7,624 bases of DNA from an uncultured Porphyromonadaceae bacterium (GCA_947176615.1 CAMWRO010000142.1:1-7624); one strand, 5' to 3'. Shown: positions 1 to 7,456, counted from the stretch's first letter. Translations and numbers: made by a program. Notes: a model not told the origin generated them from the letters alone.

Positions 1-18
1 GTGTTAAAATGTTTTACC

Positions 19-1224
19 ATGTCACAGAAACTTGAAATATCTGAAGTGTACCGTGCAGCGCAGGTGCTGAAAGATGTGGCGCGTCATCCGCGCCTGATCG
101 GTGTAACGAAACTGAACCCCGATGCCGAGGTGTATCTCAAACCGGAAAACCTCCAGCATACCGGCGCGTTCAAGCTGCGCGGGGCCTACTATAAAATATC
201 GCAGCTGACTCCCGAGGAGAAGGCCAAGGGGGTTATCGCCTGTTCGGCGGGAAATCATGCGCAGGGCGTGGCCCTCGCGGCGACGGCCAACGGTATCAAG
301 TCGCTTATATGTCTGCCCGCCGGTGCGCCTATCTCCAAGATTGAGGCGACAAAACGTCTCGGGGCCGAGGTGTGCCTTGTCCCGGGTGTGTATGACGATG
401 CCTATCAGAAAGCGCTGGAACTGCGCGACAAGCACGGCTACACGATGATACATCCGTTTGACGACCCGCTTGTGGTTGCCGGACAGGGAACTATAGCTCT
501 TGAAATACTTGAGGAAATGCCCGATGTTGAGGCGATTATCGTGCCTGTCGGCGGCGGCGGACTGATTTCGGGTATCGGTTTTGCGATAAAGTCGCTGAAA
601 CCCGATGTCAAGGTCTACGGCGTACAGGCAGCCGGCGCGCCGTCGATGGTGGAGTCGCTGAAAGAGGGACACCGCGAGCATCTTGACAATGTGGCCACGA
701 TTGCCGACGGCATAGCGGTGAAGGAACCGGGTGAAAACACGTTTGATTATTGCAGCAAGTATGTTGACGAGATTGTGACAGTCAGCGAAGACGAGATTGC
801 GGCTGCGATTCTCGCGCTCATCGAGCAGCAGAAATTGGTGGCTGAAGGAGCCGGAGCGGTGTCGGTGGCAGCAGCGATGTTCAACAAAGTGCCTGTCAAG
901 GGAAAGAAAACGGTGTGCATCGTGTCGGGCGGCAATATCGACGTAACGAGCCTGAACCGCGTCATCACCCGCGGTCTTGTAAAGAGCGGTCGCAACTGCA
1001 CCCTGACGCTCGACCTTAACGACAAGCCGGGACAGCTCTCGGGAGTGTGTGCCGTGCTTGGTGAAAACGGGGCCAACATCATCTCGGTGGTTCACGAGCG
1101 CAACACCGACCGCGCGTCAATCAACGGGTGCCTGCTGCGCATCGAAATCGAGACGCGCAACCACGAGCACATCTCTCAGCTTCACGACGCGCTCGAAAAA
1201 GCGGGGTACCATGTGGTGAAATAA
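19..1224 (+). CDS. ilvA: Threonine ammonia-lyase (threonine dehydratase), single ACT domain
   Basis: This PLP enzyme converts L-threonine to 2-oxobutanoate and ammonia in the cytoplasm, the first committed step to isoleucine, or threonine breakdown. Numbering from the ATG at 19 (401 residues), the PLP lysine is K52 in TGAFKLRGAY, the substrate loop SAGNHAQG lies near 76-83, the phosphate-binding glycine loop GGGG is at 178-181, and SGGN is near 303-306. A single ACT domain fills about 327-401 (LTLDLNDKPGQL onwards), where amino acids would bind. The length fits the roughly 400-residue one-ACT form, shorter than the 514-residue two-ACT-like E. coli IlvA. An in-frame GTG at position 1 would add six residues, but the family normally begins close to the ATG, so I prefer 19; the sequence upstream is not visible. 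The serine often seen before F-K in the PLP motif is alanine here, which the family tolerates. Whether the role is biosynthetic or catabolic cannot be told from sequence. A terminator follows, so it is not part of the pump operon. Confidence 0.95.
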   Translation: MSQKLEISEVYRAAQVLKDVARHPRLIGVTKLNPDAEVYLKPENLQHTGAFKLRGAYYKISQLTPEEKAKGVIACSAGNHAQGVALAATANGIKSLICLPAGAPISKIEATKRLGAEVCLVPGVYDDAYQKALELRDKHGYTMIHPFDDPLVVAGQGTIALEILEEMPDVEAIIVPVGGGGLISGIGFAIKSLKPDVKVYGVQAAGAPSMVESLKEGHREHLDNVATIADGIAVKEPGENTFDYCSKYVDEIVTVSEDEIAAAILALIEQQKLVAEGAGAVSVAAAMFNKVPVKGKKTVCIVSGGNIDVTSLNRVITRGLVKSGRNCTLTLDLNDKPGQLSGVCAVLGENGANIISVVHERNTDRASINGCLLRIEIETRNHEHISQLHDALEKAGYHVVK

Positions 1225-1270
1225 TCGAAGTGGTCCGAATTGCCTCTAAATATTCCTTAAAATAATCATA

Positions 1271-1316
1271 AAGTGGCAAAAAGATGACTGAATGTAGTCT
1301 TTTTTGCCACTTTTTT
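1271..1316 (+). terminator. Intrinsic terminator after threonine ammonia-lyase gene
   Basis: A 12-bp perfect outer stem pairs AAGTGGCAAAAA (1271-1282) with TTTTTGCCACTT (1301-1312). After a small internal loop, an inner 4-bp stem pairs GACT (1286-1289) with AGTC (1296-1299) around the loop GAATGT. A run of six T residues (1311-1316) overlaps the foot of the stem. It begins 47 bases after the stop codon, the expected place for Rho-independent termination, and separates this gene from the promoter of the efflux operon. Confidence 0.85.
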
Positions 1317-1325
1317 ATGTTTCTA

Positions 1326-1356
1326 TTGGTCATAATGTCCTAATGGCCTATCTTTG
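1326..1356 (+). promoter_or_regulatory. Bacteroidetes-type promoter of the efflux operon
   Basis: TTGG at 1326-1329 and TATCTTTG at 1349-1356 match the Bacteroidetes primary sigma factor elements, -33 TTTG/TTG and -7 TAnnTTTG, with 19 bases between them, which is the usual spacing. Transcription would begin a few bases after 1356, giving a leader of roughly 35 bases before the ATG at 1398. The site sits just beyond the upstream terminator and is the only full TAnnTTTG match I noticed in the gaps of this operon. The motif match is seen directly; activity is inferred. Confidence 0.72.
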
Positions 1357-1365
1357 TAAAAGATA
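1349..1365. promoter_or_regulatory. Possible operator: 7-3-7 inverted repeat on the promoter
   Basis: TATCTTT (1349-1355), spacer GTA, then AAAGATA (1359-1365) form a perfect inverted repeat that covers the -7 element and the likely transcription start. A dimeric repressor bound here would block polymerase, a common arrangement for efflux operons. No TetR, MarR or other regulator gene lies in the window, so the binding protein is unknown. Because the arms are AT-rich and short and one contains the promoter motif itself, chance is a real alternative. Confidence 0.35.
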
Positions 1366-1397
1366 TTTCAAACCAATCACTTATTATACAGTTATAA

Positions 1398-2840
1398 ATG
1401 AGATTTTATGATTCCCGGATTGTAGCCTCGATGATTGCGTTTGCGGCTATGACTCTCCCGACCGACGGTTATGCAGTCGAGCAATCCGATACCCTTGTGC
1501 TGTCTCTTGACCGATGTATCGAGATAGCACTCAGCGACAACCCGACAATCAAGGTTGCCGATATGGAAATCACCCGCACTGATTATTCCAAGAAAGAGGT
1601 GCTGGGGCAATTGTTTCCGACAATAAGTTTTGGAGGAAGCTACAGTCGCACACTGGCCAAGCAGACCATGTACATGAACATGGATGGTTTTGGCGGTATG
1701 GGCGGCGGTGACTCGGAAGGGGATGAAGATGCTCCGGCCGAGGATTCGCCGATGTCACGCGGCGGTAGCGGCAACGGAATCAAGGTGGGTCTTGACAACA
1801 GTTATCAGGTCGGGTTCAACGCCTCGATGCCCCTTATCGCTCCCCAGTTGTGGAAATCGCTGAAACTCAGCGACACGCAGATTCTTCAGAACATCGAAAG
1901 CGCCCGCGCCTCGCGCCTGTCGCTTGTCAATCAGGTCAAGAACGCCTATTATACCCTCCTGCTTGCGATGGACTCGCGCGACGTGATACAGGAGAGTTAT
2001 GACATGGCCCGGTTTACGGCCGACCTGTATGCGCGCCAGTTTGAACTCGGCGCGGCGACTAAATATGACGTGTTGCGCACCGAGGTGGCAGTCAAGAATA
2101 TAGAGCCGGAGCTGTCACAGGCCGAAATCTCTATAAAACAGGCACGGTTGCAGCTGCTCGTGCTGATGGGGATGGACGCGATGATTCCGGTGAAACCCGA
2201 TGTGACACTGAGCCGTTATGAGTCGACGATGTATGAACAGGCACTCGGACTGTCGCGCGACATCTCGGGCAACACTGACCTGAAGATGCTCGACCTGCAG
2301 ACCCGCTCGCTCAATGACGCGCTTGCCGTTCAGAAGGCATCATGGTATCCCACACTCGCGCTGACGGCATCCTATAACTGGACTTCGATGAACAACGGCA
2401 CGCCGTTTAACAACCTGAGGTGGAATCCCTACTCAATGGTAGGGGTGACGCTGTCGTTCCCCCTCTTTGAAGGCGGTCAGCGGTATTATAAGGTAAAGCA
2501 GGCACAGGTTCAGGTCAACGAAATGGCATTCCAGCGCGAAAATCTTGAGCGCGCCCTGCGGATGCAGGTGGATGTGTCAATCGACAATATCAACACCAAT
2601 GTCAAGCAGATAGCATCATGCAGCGAGAGTGTCAAGCAGGCCGAAGTGGCCCATGACATCGTCAAGCAGAGTTTTGAAATCGGCGCGGCAACCTATCTGC
2701 AGCTCCGCGACGGCGAGCTGGCACTGACACAGGCCCGTCTGGCCTATTATCAGGCTATTTACAATTACCTTGTGGCCAACAGCGAGCTTGAATATCTGCT
2801 CGGCAGTCACGATGTCTCGGCTTCGATGCCGGCGAGGTGA
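1398..2840 (+). CDS. TolC-family outer-membrane efflux channel
   Basis: This is the outer-membrane exit duct of a tripartite efflux pump; TolC-type proteins form trimers with a short beta barrel and a long periplasmic helical tunnel. Residues 1-26 look like a signal peptide (hydrophobic 8-20, cleavage probably after GYA at 24-26), with no lipobox cysteine. The internal duplication typical of the family is visible: FELGAATKYDVLRTE (215-229) and FEIGAATYLQLRDGE (426-440), each within long amphipathic helices (about 150-255 and 365-465). Beta strands are likely at 75-85, 136-146, 320-330 and 347-357. At 480 residues it is of normal size. The stretch between the first two strands (about 87-134) is unusually long, first Met/Gly-rich (90-104), then acidic (105-117). 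The start is the first ATG after the promoter; no Shine-Dalgarno sequence is present, as is normal in this phylum. It is the first gene of the pump operon. Confidence 0.93.
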   Translation: MRFYDSRIVASMIAFAAMTLPTDGYAVEQSDTLVLSLDRCIEIALSDNPTIKVADMEITRTDYSKKEVLGQLFPTISFGGSYSRTLAKQTMYMNMDGFGGMGGGDSEGDEDAPAEDSPMSRGGSGNGIKVGLDNSYQVGFNASMPLIAPQLWKSLKLSDTQILQNIESARASRLSLVNQVKNAYYTLLLAMDSRDVIQESYDMARFTADLYARQFELGAATKYDVLRTEVAVKNIEPELSQAEISIKQARLQLLVLMGMDAMIPVKPDVTLSRYESTMYEQALGLSRDISGNTDLKMLDLQTRSLNDALAVQKASWYPTLALTASYNWTSMNNGTPFNNLRWNPYSMVGVTLSFPLFEGGQRYYKVKQAQVQVNEMAFQRENLERALRMQVDVSIDNINTNVKQIASCSESVKQAEVAHDIVKQSFEIGAATYLQLRDGELALTQARLAYYQAIYNYLVANSELEYLLGSHDVSASMPAR

Positions 2841-2846
2841 TTTGGG

Positions 2847-2867
2847 GGTTTAATGGTTTAAGGTTTA
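2847..2867 (+). repeat. Three near-tandem copies of GGTTTA
   Basis: GGTTTA occurs at 2847-2852, 2855-2860 and 2862-2867 in the 52-base gap between the channel and adaptor genes. The unit is close to GGTTTAA with one irregular spacing. It has no hairpin and no T-run, so it is not a terminator, and there is no TAnnTTTG promoter in the gap. It may be simple low-complexity sequence. Confidence 0.4.
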
Positions 2868-2892
2868 GAAATAGAAATCAGTCATATATATC

Positions 2893-3930
2893 ATGTATAA
2901 ATTCAAGTCATTATCGATTCTTGCCGGTGCGGCTGTGCTTGCGATGCTCGCATCGTGCGGAGGCAAAGAAAAAGAGGCGGCGACAGCCACTGATGCAGTC
3001 GAGGAACTCCCTATAGTCGACGTGCTCAAAGTGCATCAGCAGGATGTGGCACAGGTGGGCAGCTATACCGCCACAGTGGAGGCATTCAAAACCAACAATA
3101 TCACCACATCGACGGCAAACCGTATCAAGGAAATACTTGTCGACGTGGGTTCTCACGTCAACAAGGGGCAGAAGGTGGTGGTCCTCGACGATGTGACCAT
3201 CGACCAGTTGAAGGTGCGTCTTGACAATACCGAGCGTGAATACCAGCGCGCGTTGAAACTCTTTGAAATCGGCGGAGGCACGCAGCAGTCGGTAGAGCAG
3301 TTGAAAACCGAGCTTGACGCTGCGCGTCGACAGTATCAGAACATGGTCGAGAACACGGTGCTTGTCTCGCCCATCTCGGGAGTCGTTACCGCCCGCAACT
3401 ATGACCCGGGCGACCTGCCGGGACAGCTCCCCATCCTGACAATCGAGCAGGTGCAGCCGGTCAAGGTCATCGTCAACGTGTCGGAAAGCGATTATACCCG
3501 TGTCCACAAAGGGATGAAGGTCAATATCAAGTTTGACACATACGGCGACGAAGAATTCACAGGCAGCGTCTATCTGATTCACCCGACGGTGGATGCCAGT
3601 ACCCGCACATTTACAGTCGAAATCACCATTGACAATCCGGGTGACCGCATTCTGCCGGGCATGTTTGCCCGCGTTACCATGAATTTCGGACATGAGATGC
3701 GCGTGGTGGTTCCCGACCGTGCCGTTGTCAAGCAGACCGGCTCGGGTAACCGTTATGTCTTCGTTTATCACCCCGAGACACAGACAGTCTCTTATAACAA
3801 GGTGGAACTGGGTCAGCGTCTCGACAATGCCTACGAGGTAATCTCGGGTGTGCCCGACAACTCCGACGTTGTCACCAGCGGCCAAACCCGCCTGACCGAC
3901 GGAAGCAAAGTACAGATAAAAGACAAATAA
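2893..3930 (+). CDS. RND efflux periplasmic adaptor (membrane fusion protein), lipoprotein
   Basis: This protein links the inner-membrane pump to the TolC-like duct across the periplasm. Residues 1-21 form a lipoprotein signal with lipobox L19-A20-S21-C22, so C22 should be lipid-modified. The two halves of the lipoyl domain lie near 72-105 (including VGSHVNKGQKV) and 157-170 (SPISGVVTARNYDPGD). Between them is a short helical hairpin (about 106-152). Its tip carries R119-x3-L123-x6-T130, matching the RxxxLxxxxxxS motif that adaptors use to contact TolC, with threonine in place of serine. A beta barrel (about 188-265) and a membrane-proximal domain (about 268-343) complete the usual order. The length, 345 residues, is a little shorter than AcrA or MexA, mainly because of the short hairpin. 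It follows the channel gene by 52 bases and precedes the pump gene by 20. The leader is AT-rich with no Shine-Dalgarno sequence. Confidence 0.94.
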   Translation: MYKFKSLSILAGAAVLAMLASCGGKEKEAATATDAVEELPIVDVLKVHQQDVAQVGSYTATVEAFKTNNITTSTANRIKEILVDVGSHVNKGQKVVVLDDVTIDQLKVRLDNTEREYQRALKLFEIGGGTQQSVEQLKTELDAARRQYQNMVENTVLVSPISGVVTARNYDPGDLPGQLPILTIEQVQPVKVIVNVSESDYTRVHKGMKVNIKFDTYGDEEFTGSVYLIHPTVDASTRTFTVEITIDNPGDRILPGMFARVTMNFGHEMRVVVPDRAVVKQTGSGNRYVFVYHPETQTVSYNKVELGQRLDNAYEVISGVPDNSDVVTSGQTRLTDGSKVQIKDK

Positions 3931-3950
3931 TTTTATTTCTTATTTGAATT

Positions 3951-6900
3951 ATGAGTTTATACGGAAGTGCGGTAAAGCGGCCGATTATGACCACGTTGTG
4001 TTTTGTGGCGGTGGTCATCATGGGTCTTTTCTCGCTGTCAAAACTGCCGATTGACCTCTATCCCGACATTGACACTAACACCATCATGGTCATGACGACC
4101 TATCAGGGTGCCAGTGCGCAGGATATAGAGCAGAATGTAACGCGTCCGCTTGAAAACACGCTCAACGCGGTCAACGACTTGAAACACATCACCTCCAAGT
4201 CGCGTGAAAATATTTCGGTGATAACGCTTGAATTTGAGTATGGCAAGGATATCGACGTGCTGACCAATGACGTGCGCGACAAGCTCGACATGGTAAAGAG
4301 TTCGCTCCCCGACGATGCCGAGACCCCGATTATCTTCAAGTTCTCGACCGATATGATTCCCATCGTAATGCTCTCGGTCGAGGCCGACGAGTCGATGCCG
4401 GGACTTTACAAGATTCTTGACGATGCCGTGGCCAACCCGTTGGCCCGCATCAGCGGTGTCGGGTCGGTGTCAATCTCGGGTGCGCCCAAACGCGAAATTC
4501 ACATCTATCTCGACCCGAAACGCCTTGAGGCTTACAATCTCAGTGTGGAAGGAATCTCGGCTATAATCGGTGCCGAGAACCGCAATATACCCGGCGGATC
4601 GTTTGACATCGGTTCCGATACCTACTCGCTGCGCGTGCAGGGAGAGTTCTCGGCGGCCGACCAGATGGCCAATATCGTCGTCGGGTCGCAGAACGGGCGC
4701 AATATCTATCTGCGCGACGTGGCACGCATCGACGACTCGCTTGAAGAACGTGCCCAGCAGACCTATAACGACGGACGGCAGGGAGCTATGATTGTGATTC
4801 AGAAACAGTCGGGTGCCAACTCGGTCGAAATCTCTGAGAAAGTGTTGAAGATGCTCCCGTCGTTGCAGAAACGTCTGCCGTCCGACGTGAAACTCGGCAT
4901 TATCGTCGATACATCCGACAATATCCGCAACACTATAGCCTCGCTTGTCGAGACAGTGCTTTACGCGCTGCTGTTTGTGGTAATCGTTGTGTTCGGGTTC
5001 CTCGGACGCTGGCGAGCCACGGTAATCATTGTCATCACAATACCAATCTCGCTCATCGCCTCGTTTATCTACCTCGCGATGACGGGCAACACGCTTAACA
5101 TCGTGTCGCTGTCGGCACTTTCGATATCAATCGGTATGGTGGTCGACGACGCTATCGTGGTGCTTGAAAATGTCACGACCCACATCGAGCGCGGCGCCGA
5201 TCCCAAGCAGGCCGCTATCCACGGCACCAACGAGGTCGCCGTCTCGGTTATCGCGTCGACTCTGACCCTTATCGCGGTGTTCTTCCCGCTGACTCTTGTA
5301 ACCGGCATGACAGGCGTGCTTTTCCAGCAGCTCGGATGGATGGTCACAATCATGATGATAATATCGACCGTCTGCGCGCTGTCGCTCACCCCGATGCTCT
5401 GCTCGCAGCTTCTGCGTCTCAACAACAAGCACGGCAAACTTTACAATCTGCTGTTTACTCCGATTAACAAGGGTCTTGATGCGTTTGACAACGGGTATGC
5501 ATGGCTTCTTTCCAAGGTGGTGTCCCACAAAATAACGACGCTCATCGTCTGCATGGCCATCTTCTTCGGGTCGCTCGTGCTTGTCAAGTTTGTCGGAACC
5601 GAGTTCTTCCCGACAGCCGACGACGCCCGTCTCGGTGTCAACCTCGAACTCCCCATCGGAACCCGCGTGGAAATAGCGCAGGAGGTGACCGAGCGTCTTG
5701 CCCGCGAGTGGCGCGAGAAGTACCCCGAAATCATGGTGCTGAACTACACGACCGGTCAGGCATCGAGCGACAATACATTTGCCTCGCTCAGCGACAACGG
5801 CTCCCATATCGTGTCGATGAACATCCGACTGACCGACCCCGGCGACCGCGACCGTGGCATCACCGAGATTGCGTCGCTGATGCGCGAGGACCTAAAGCGT
5901 TATCCCGAGTACAAGAAGGCACAGGTCAACGTGGGCGGTATGCGCGGCGGCTCCATGAGCGGTCAGGCAACCATCGACTATGAAATCTATGGCTATGACT
6001 TCAACGAGACCGACTCGGTGGCACAGAACCTCAAGCGCATTCTCGAAGGCATCAAGGGAACGGCCGACGTGAATATCTCCCGTTCCGACTATCAGCCGGA
6101 ATATCAGGTCGACTTTGACCGCGAGAAACTCGCTATCTACGGGCTCAACCTCTCGACCGCGGCCAACGCACTGCGCAACCGCATCAACGGCAGCATCGCA
6201 TCGCGTTTCCGCGAGGACGGCGAGGAATATGACATCAAGGTCATGTATTCGCCCGAGCACCGCACGTCGATAGCCGACATCGAGGATATTCTTCTCTACA
6301 ACTCGGCCGGACAGGGTGTGCGTGTCAAGGATGTCGGCACCGTGGTCGAGCGGTTCACACCCCCGACCATCGAGCGTAAAGACCGCGAGCGCATCATCAC
6401 CGTGTCGACTGTCGTGTCGGGAGTCCCGATGAGCGACGTTGTGGCGGCATCGCAGGCCCAGATTGACAAAATGGACATCCCTGCCGGGATCAACATCGAC
6501 CTTGCCGGCAGCTATGAGGACCAGCAAGATTCGTTTGGTGACCTGCTGACCCTTGCAGTGCTGATTATCATACTTGTCTACATCGTGATGGCGGCACAGT
6601 TTGAGAGCTACACCTATCCCGGCATCATCATGACCTCGCTGCTGTTTGCGTTCTCGGGTGTGTTTATCATCCTTTACCTCTCGGGTCACACGCTCAATGT
6701 CATGTCGATGATCGGTGCCATCATGCTTATCGGTATCGTGGTGAAAAACGGTATCGTGCTGATTGACTATATTTCGCTCAACCGTGAGCGCGGCATGTCG
6801 ATACGCACGGCGGTGGTTCTCGGCGGCAAGTCGCGTCTGCGTCCCGTCGTAATGACCACGCTGACCACTATCCTCGGCATGGTGCCGATGGCGGTGGGCA

Positions 6901-7064
6901 CGGGGCAGGGCGCCGAGATGTGGCGTCCGATGGGTACGGCGGTAATCGGCGGTCTGACTTTCTCGACTATCCTCACGCTGCTGTTTGTCCCTGCGATGTA
7001 CTGCTTGTTTGCCTACGTCGGTGTGCGCCGCACCCGCAAGCAACTGCGCAAGGTAGCCGGTTAG
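3951..7064 (+). CDS. RND-family efflux pump inner-membrane permease, HAE-1 type
   Basis: This is the proton-driven transporter of the tripartite pump, trimeric in known relatives such as AcrB and MexB. At 1037 residues it is full length. Predicted membrane helices: TM1 about 12-29, TM2-6 about 331-485, TM7 about 527-547 and TM8-12 about 863-1018, with two large periplasmic regions (30-330 and 548-862). The proton-relay residues are present: D399 and D400 in TM4 (GMVVDDAIVVLENV) and K932 in TM10 (GIVVKNGIVLIDY). The paired aspartates place it with the hydrophobe/amphiphile exporters, as heavy-metal RND pumps have a different TM4 pattern. The TM11-12 region GQGAEMWRPMGTAVIGG is also typical. 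A Gly/Met-rich loop, VGGMRGGSMSG (661-671), lies in the second porter region. The substrate cannot be read from sequence; drugs, bile acids and detergents are usual for the class. The order channel, adaptor, pump followed by a PG0541-type gene resembles the Porphyromonas gingivalis xepCAB locus as I recall it. Confidence 0.96.
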   Translation: MSLYGSAVKRPIMTTLCFVAVVIMGLFSLSKLPIDLYPDIDTNTIMVMTTYQGASAQDIEQNVTRPLENTLNAVNDLKHITSKSRENISVITLEFEYGKDIDVLTNDVRDKLDMVKSSLPDDAETPIIFKFSTDMIPIVMLSVEADESMPGLYKILDDAVANPLARISGVGSVSISGAPKREIHIYLDPKRLEAYNLSVEGISAIIGAENRNIPGGSFDIGSDTYSLRVQGEFSAADQMANIVVGSQNGRNIYLRDVARIDDSLEERAQQTYNDGRQGAMIVIQKQSGANSVEISEKVLKMLPSLQKRLPSDVKLGIIVDTSDNIRNTIASLVETVLYALLFVVIVVFGFLGRWRATVIIVITIPISLIASFIYLAMTGNTLNIVSLSALSISIGMVVDDAIVVLENVTTHIERGADPKQAAIHGTNEVAVSVIASTLTLIAVFFPLTLVTGMTGVLFQQLGWMVTIMMIISTVCALSLTPMLCSQLLRLNNKHGKLYNLLFTPINKGLDAFDNGYAWLLSKVVSHKITTLIVCMAIFFGSLVLVKFVGTEFFPTADDARLGVNLELPIGTRVEIAQEVTERLAREWREKYPEIMVLNYTTGQASSDNTFASLSDNGSHIVSMNIRLTDPGDRDRGITEIASLMREDLKRYPEYKKAQVNVGGMRGGSMSGQATIDYEIYGYDFNETDSVAQNLKRILEGIKGTADVNISRSDYQPEYQVDFDREKLAIYGLNLSTAANALRNRINGSIASRFREDGEEYDIKVMYSPEHRTSIADIEDILLYNSAGQGVRVKDVGTVVERFTPPTIERKDRERIITVSTVVSGVPMSDVVAASQAQIDKMDIPAGINIDLAGSYEDQQDSFGDLLTLAVLIIILVYIVMAAQFESYTYPGIIMTSLLFAFSGVFIILYLSGHTLNVMSMIGAIMLIGIVVKNGIVLIDYISLNRERGMSIRTAVVLGGKSRLRPVVMTTLTTILGMVPMAVGTGQGAEMWRPMGTAVIGGLTFSTILTLLFVPAMYCLFAYVGVRRTRKQLRKVAG

Positions 7065-7086
7065 TATAAATTTAAGATTAAGATTT

Positions 7087-7380
7087 ATGAAAGCAATATT
7101 GATAACATTTGACCAAGCCTATTATCAGCGCATCATCGACATGCTTGAAAAGAGCAACTGTCGCGGGTTCACGTCATGGAACGAGGTCAACGGTCGCGGA
7201 AGTGTCAACGGCGAGCCTCATTACGGCTCCCACGCGTGGCCGTCGCTCGCCTCGGCCATCATCACGATTGTCGAGGATTCACGCGTGGCGACTGTCCTTG
7301 ACAAGCTGCACGCGATGGATGTCGAGACCCCAAAGCTCGGCCTCCGCGCCTTCACTTGGAACATAGAGCAGACTATCTGA
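7087..7380 (+). CDS. PG0541-family transporter-associated protein, PII-like
   Basis: A 97-residue soluble protein with no signal peptide or membrane segment, so it should stay in the cytoplasm. The predicted order is strand (2-9), helix (10-24), strand (27-34), exposed loop (35-52), strand (56-64), helix (66-78) and strand (86-93). This is the ferredoxin-like pattern of PII, CutA and related trimers. The loop reads NGRGSVNGEPHYGSHAWPS (35-53) and occupies the place of the PII T-loop; its glycines, E43, H45, H49 and W51 look like the conserved core of the family. From memory, such proteins are encoded beside RND pumps in Bacteroidetes and were named after P. gingivalis PG0541. By analogy with GlnK on AmtB it may bind and gate or sense for the pump, but no function is proven. 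It lies 22 bases after the pump gene and is probably co-transcribed. The leader is AT-rich (7065-7086) and contains AAGATT twice. Confidence 0.82.
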   Translation: MKAILITFDQAYYQRIIDMLEKSNCRGFTSWNEVNGRGSVNGEPHYGSHAWPSLASAIITIVEDSRVATVLDKLHAMDVETPKLGLRAFTWNIEQTI

Positions 7381-7409
7381 CAGGATACTGTATCTGTTAT
7401 AAAAACAAT

Positions 7410-7439
7410 CGTGAGGGTGTTGCAAAACCGCAACCCACG
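7410..7439. other. Imperfect hairpin, possible minus-strand terminator
   Basis: CGT (7410-7412), GGG (7415-7417) and TTGC (7420-7423) can pair with GCAA (7430-7433), CCC (7434-7436) and ACG (7437-7439) around the loop AAAACC, with two 2-base bulges. No T-run follows on the + strand. On the - strand the hairpin is followed, after a few bases, by TTTTT (complement of 7401-7405), so it would suit a terminator for a convergent gene beyond the window. The stem is broken and the call is weak. Confidence 0.3.
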
Positions 7440-7456
7440 GAAACATGTCATCCAAT

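Noticed and set aside
1..18. GTG at position 1 as the start of the threonine ammonia-lyase
   Set aside because: It would add only six residues before an ATG that fits the family's usual N-terminus. It coincides with the window edge, so no upstream evidence supports it, though it cannot be excluded.
22..1095. Long minus-strand open frame (357 codons) opposite the threonine ammonia-lyase gene
   Set aside because: It is antisense to a well-conserved enzyme. The translation is rich in His and Arg with no recognisable domain, as expected from the complement of GC-biased codons.
1384..1397. Inverted repeat TTATA-CAGT-TATAA just before the channel gene
   Set aside because: The arms are five A/T-only bases in an AT-rich leader, which is easily produced by chance and too weak to block or control initiation.
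2911..3885. Minus-strand open frame of 324 codons opposite the adaptor gene
   Set aside because: It lies fully inside a clear adaptor gene on the other strand, has a His/Cys/Asp-rich composition without any domain, and no promoter or leader of its own.
3935..3950. Possible internal promoter before the RND pump gene (TATTTG-like sequence)
   Set aside because: The TTTG at 3943-3946 is not preceded by TA at the required two-base distance, and the gap is only 20 bases, so read-through from the operon promoter is simpler.
5892..7043. Minus-strand open frame of 383 codons opposite the 3' part of the RND pump gene
   Set aside because: The translation is a low-complexity His/Arg/Asp mixture and mirrors the codon bias of the pump gene, so it is a shadow.
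7384..7394. Small palindrome GATAC-T-GTATC right after the last stop codon
   Set aside because: Arms of five bases with a one-base centre are common by chance; there is no T-run, and the stronger structure at 7457-7522 explains operon end.
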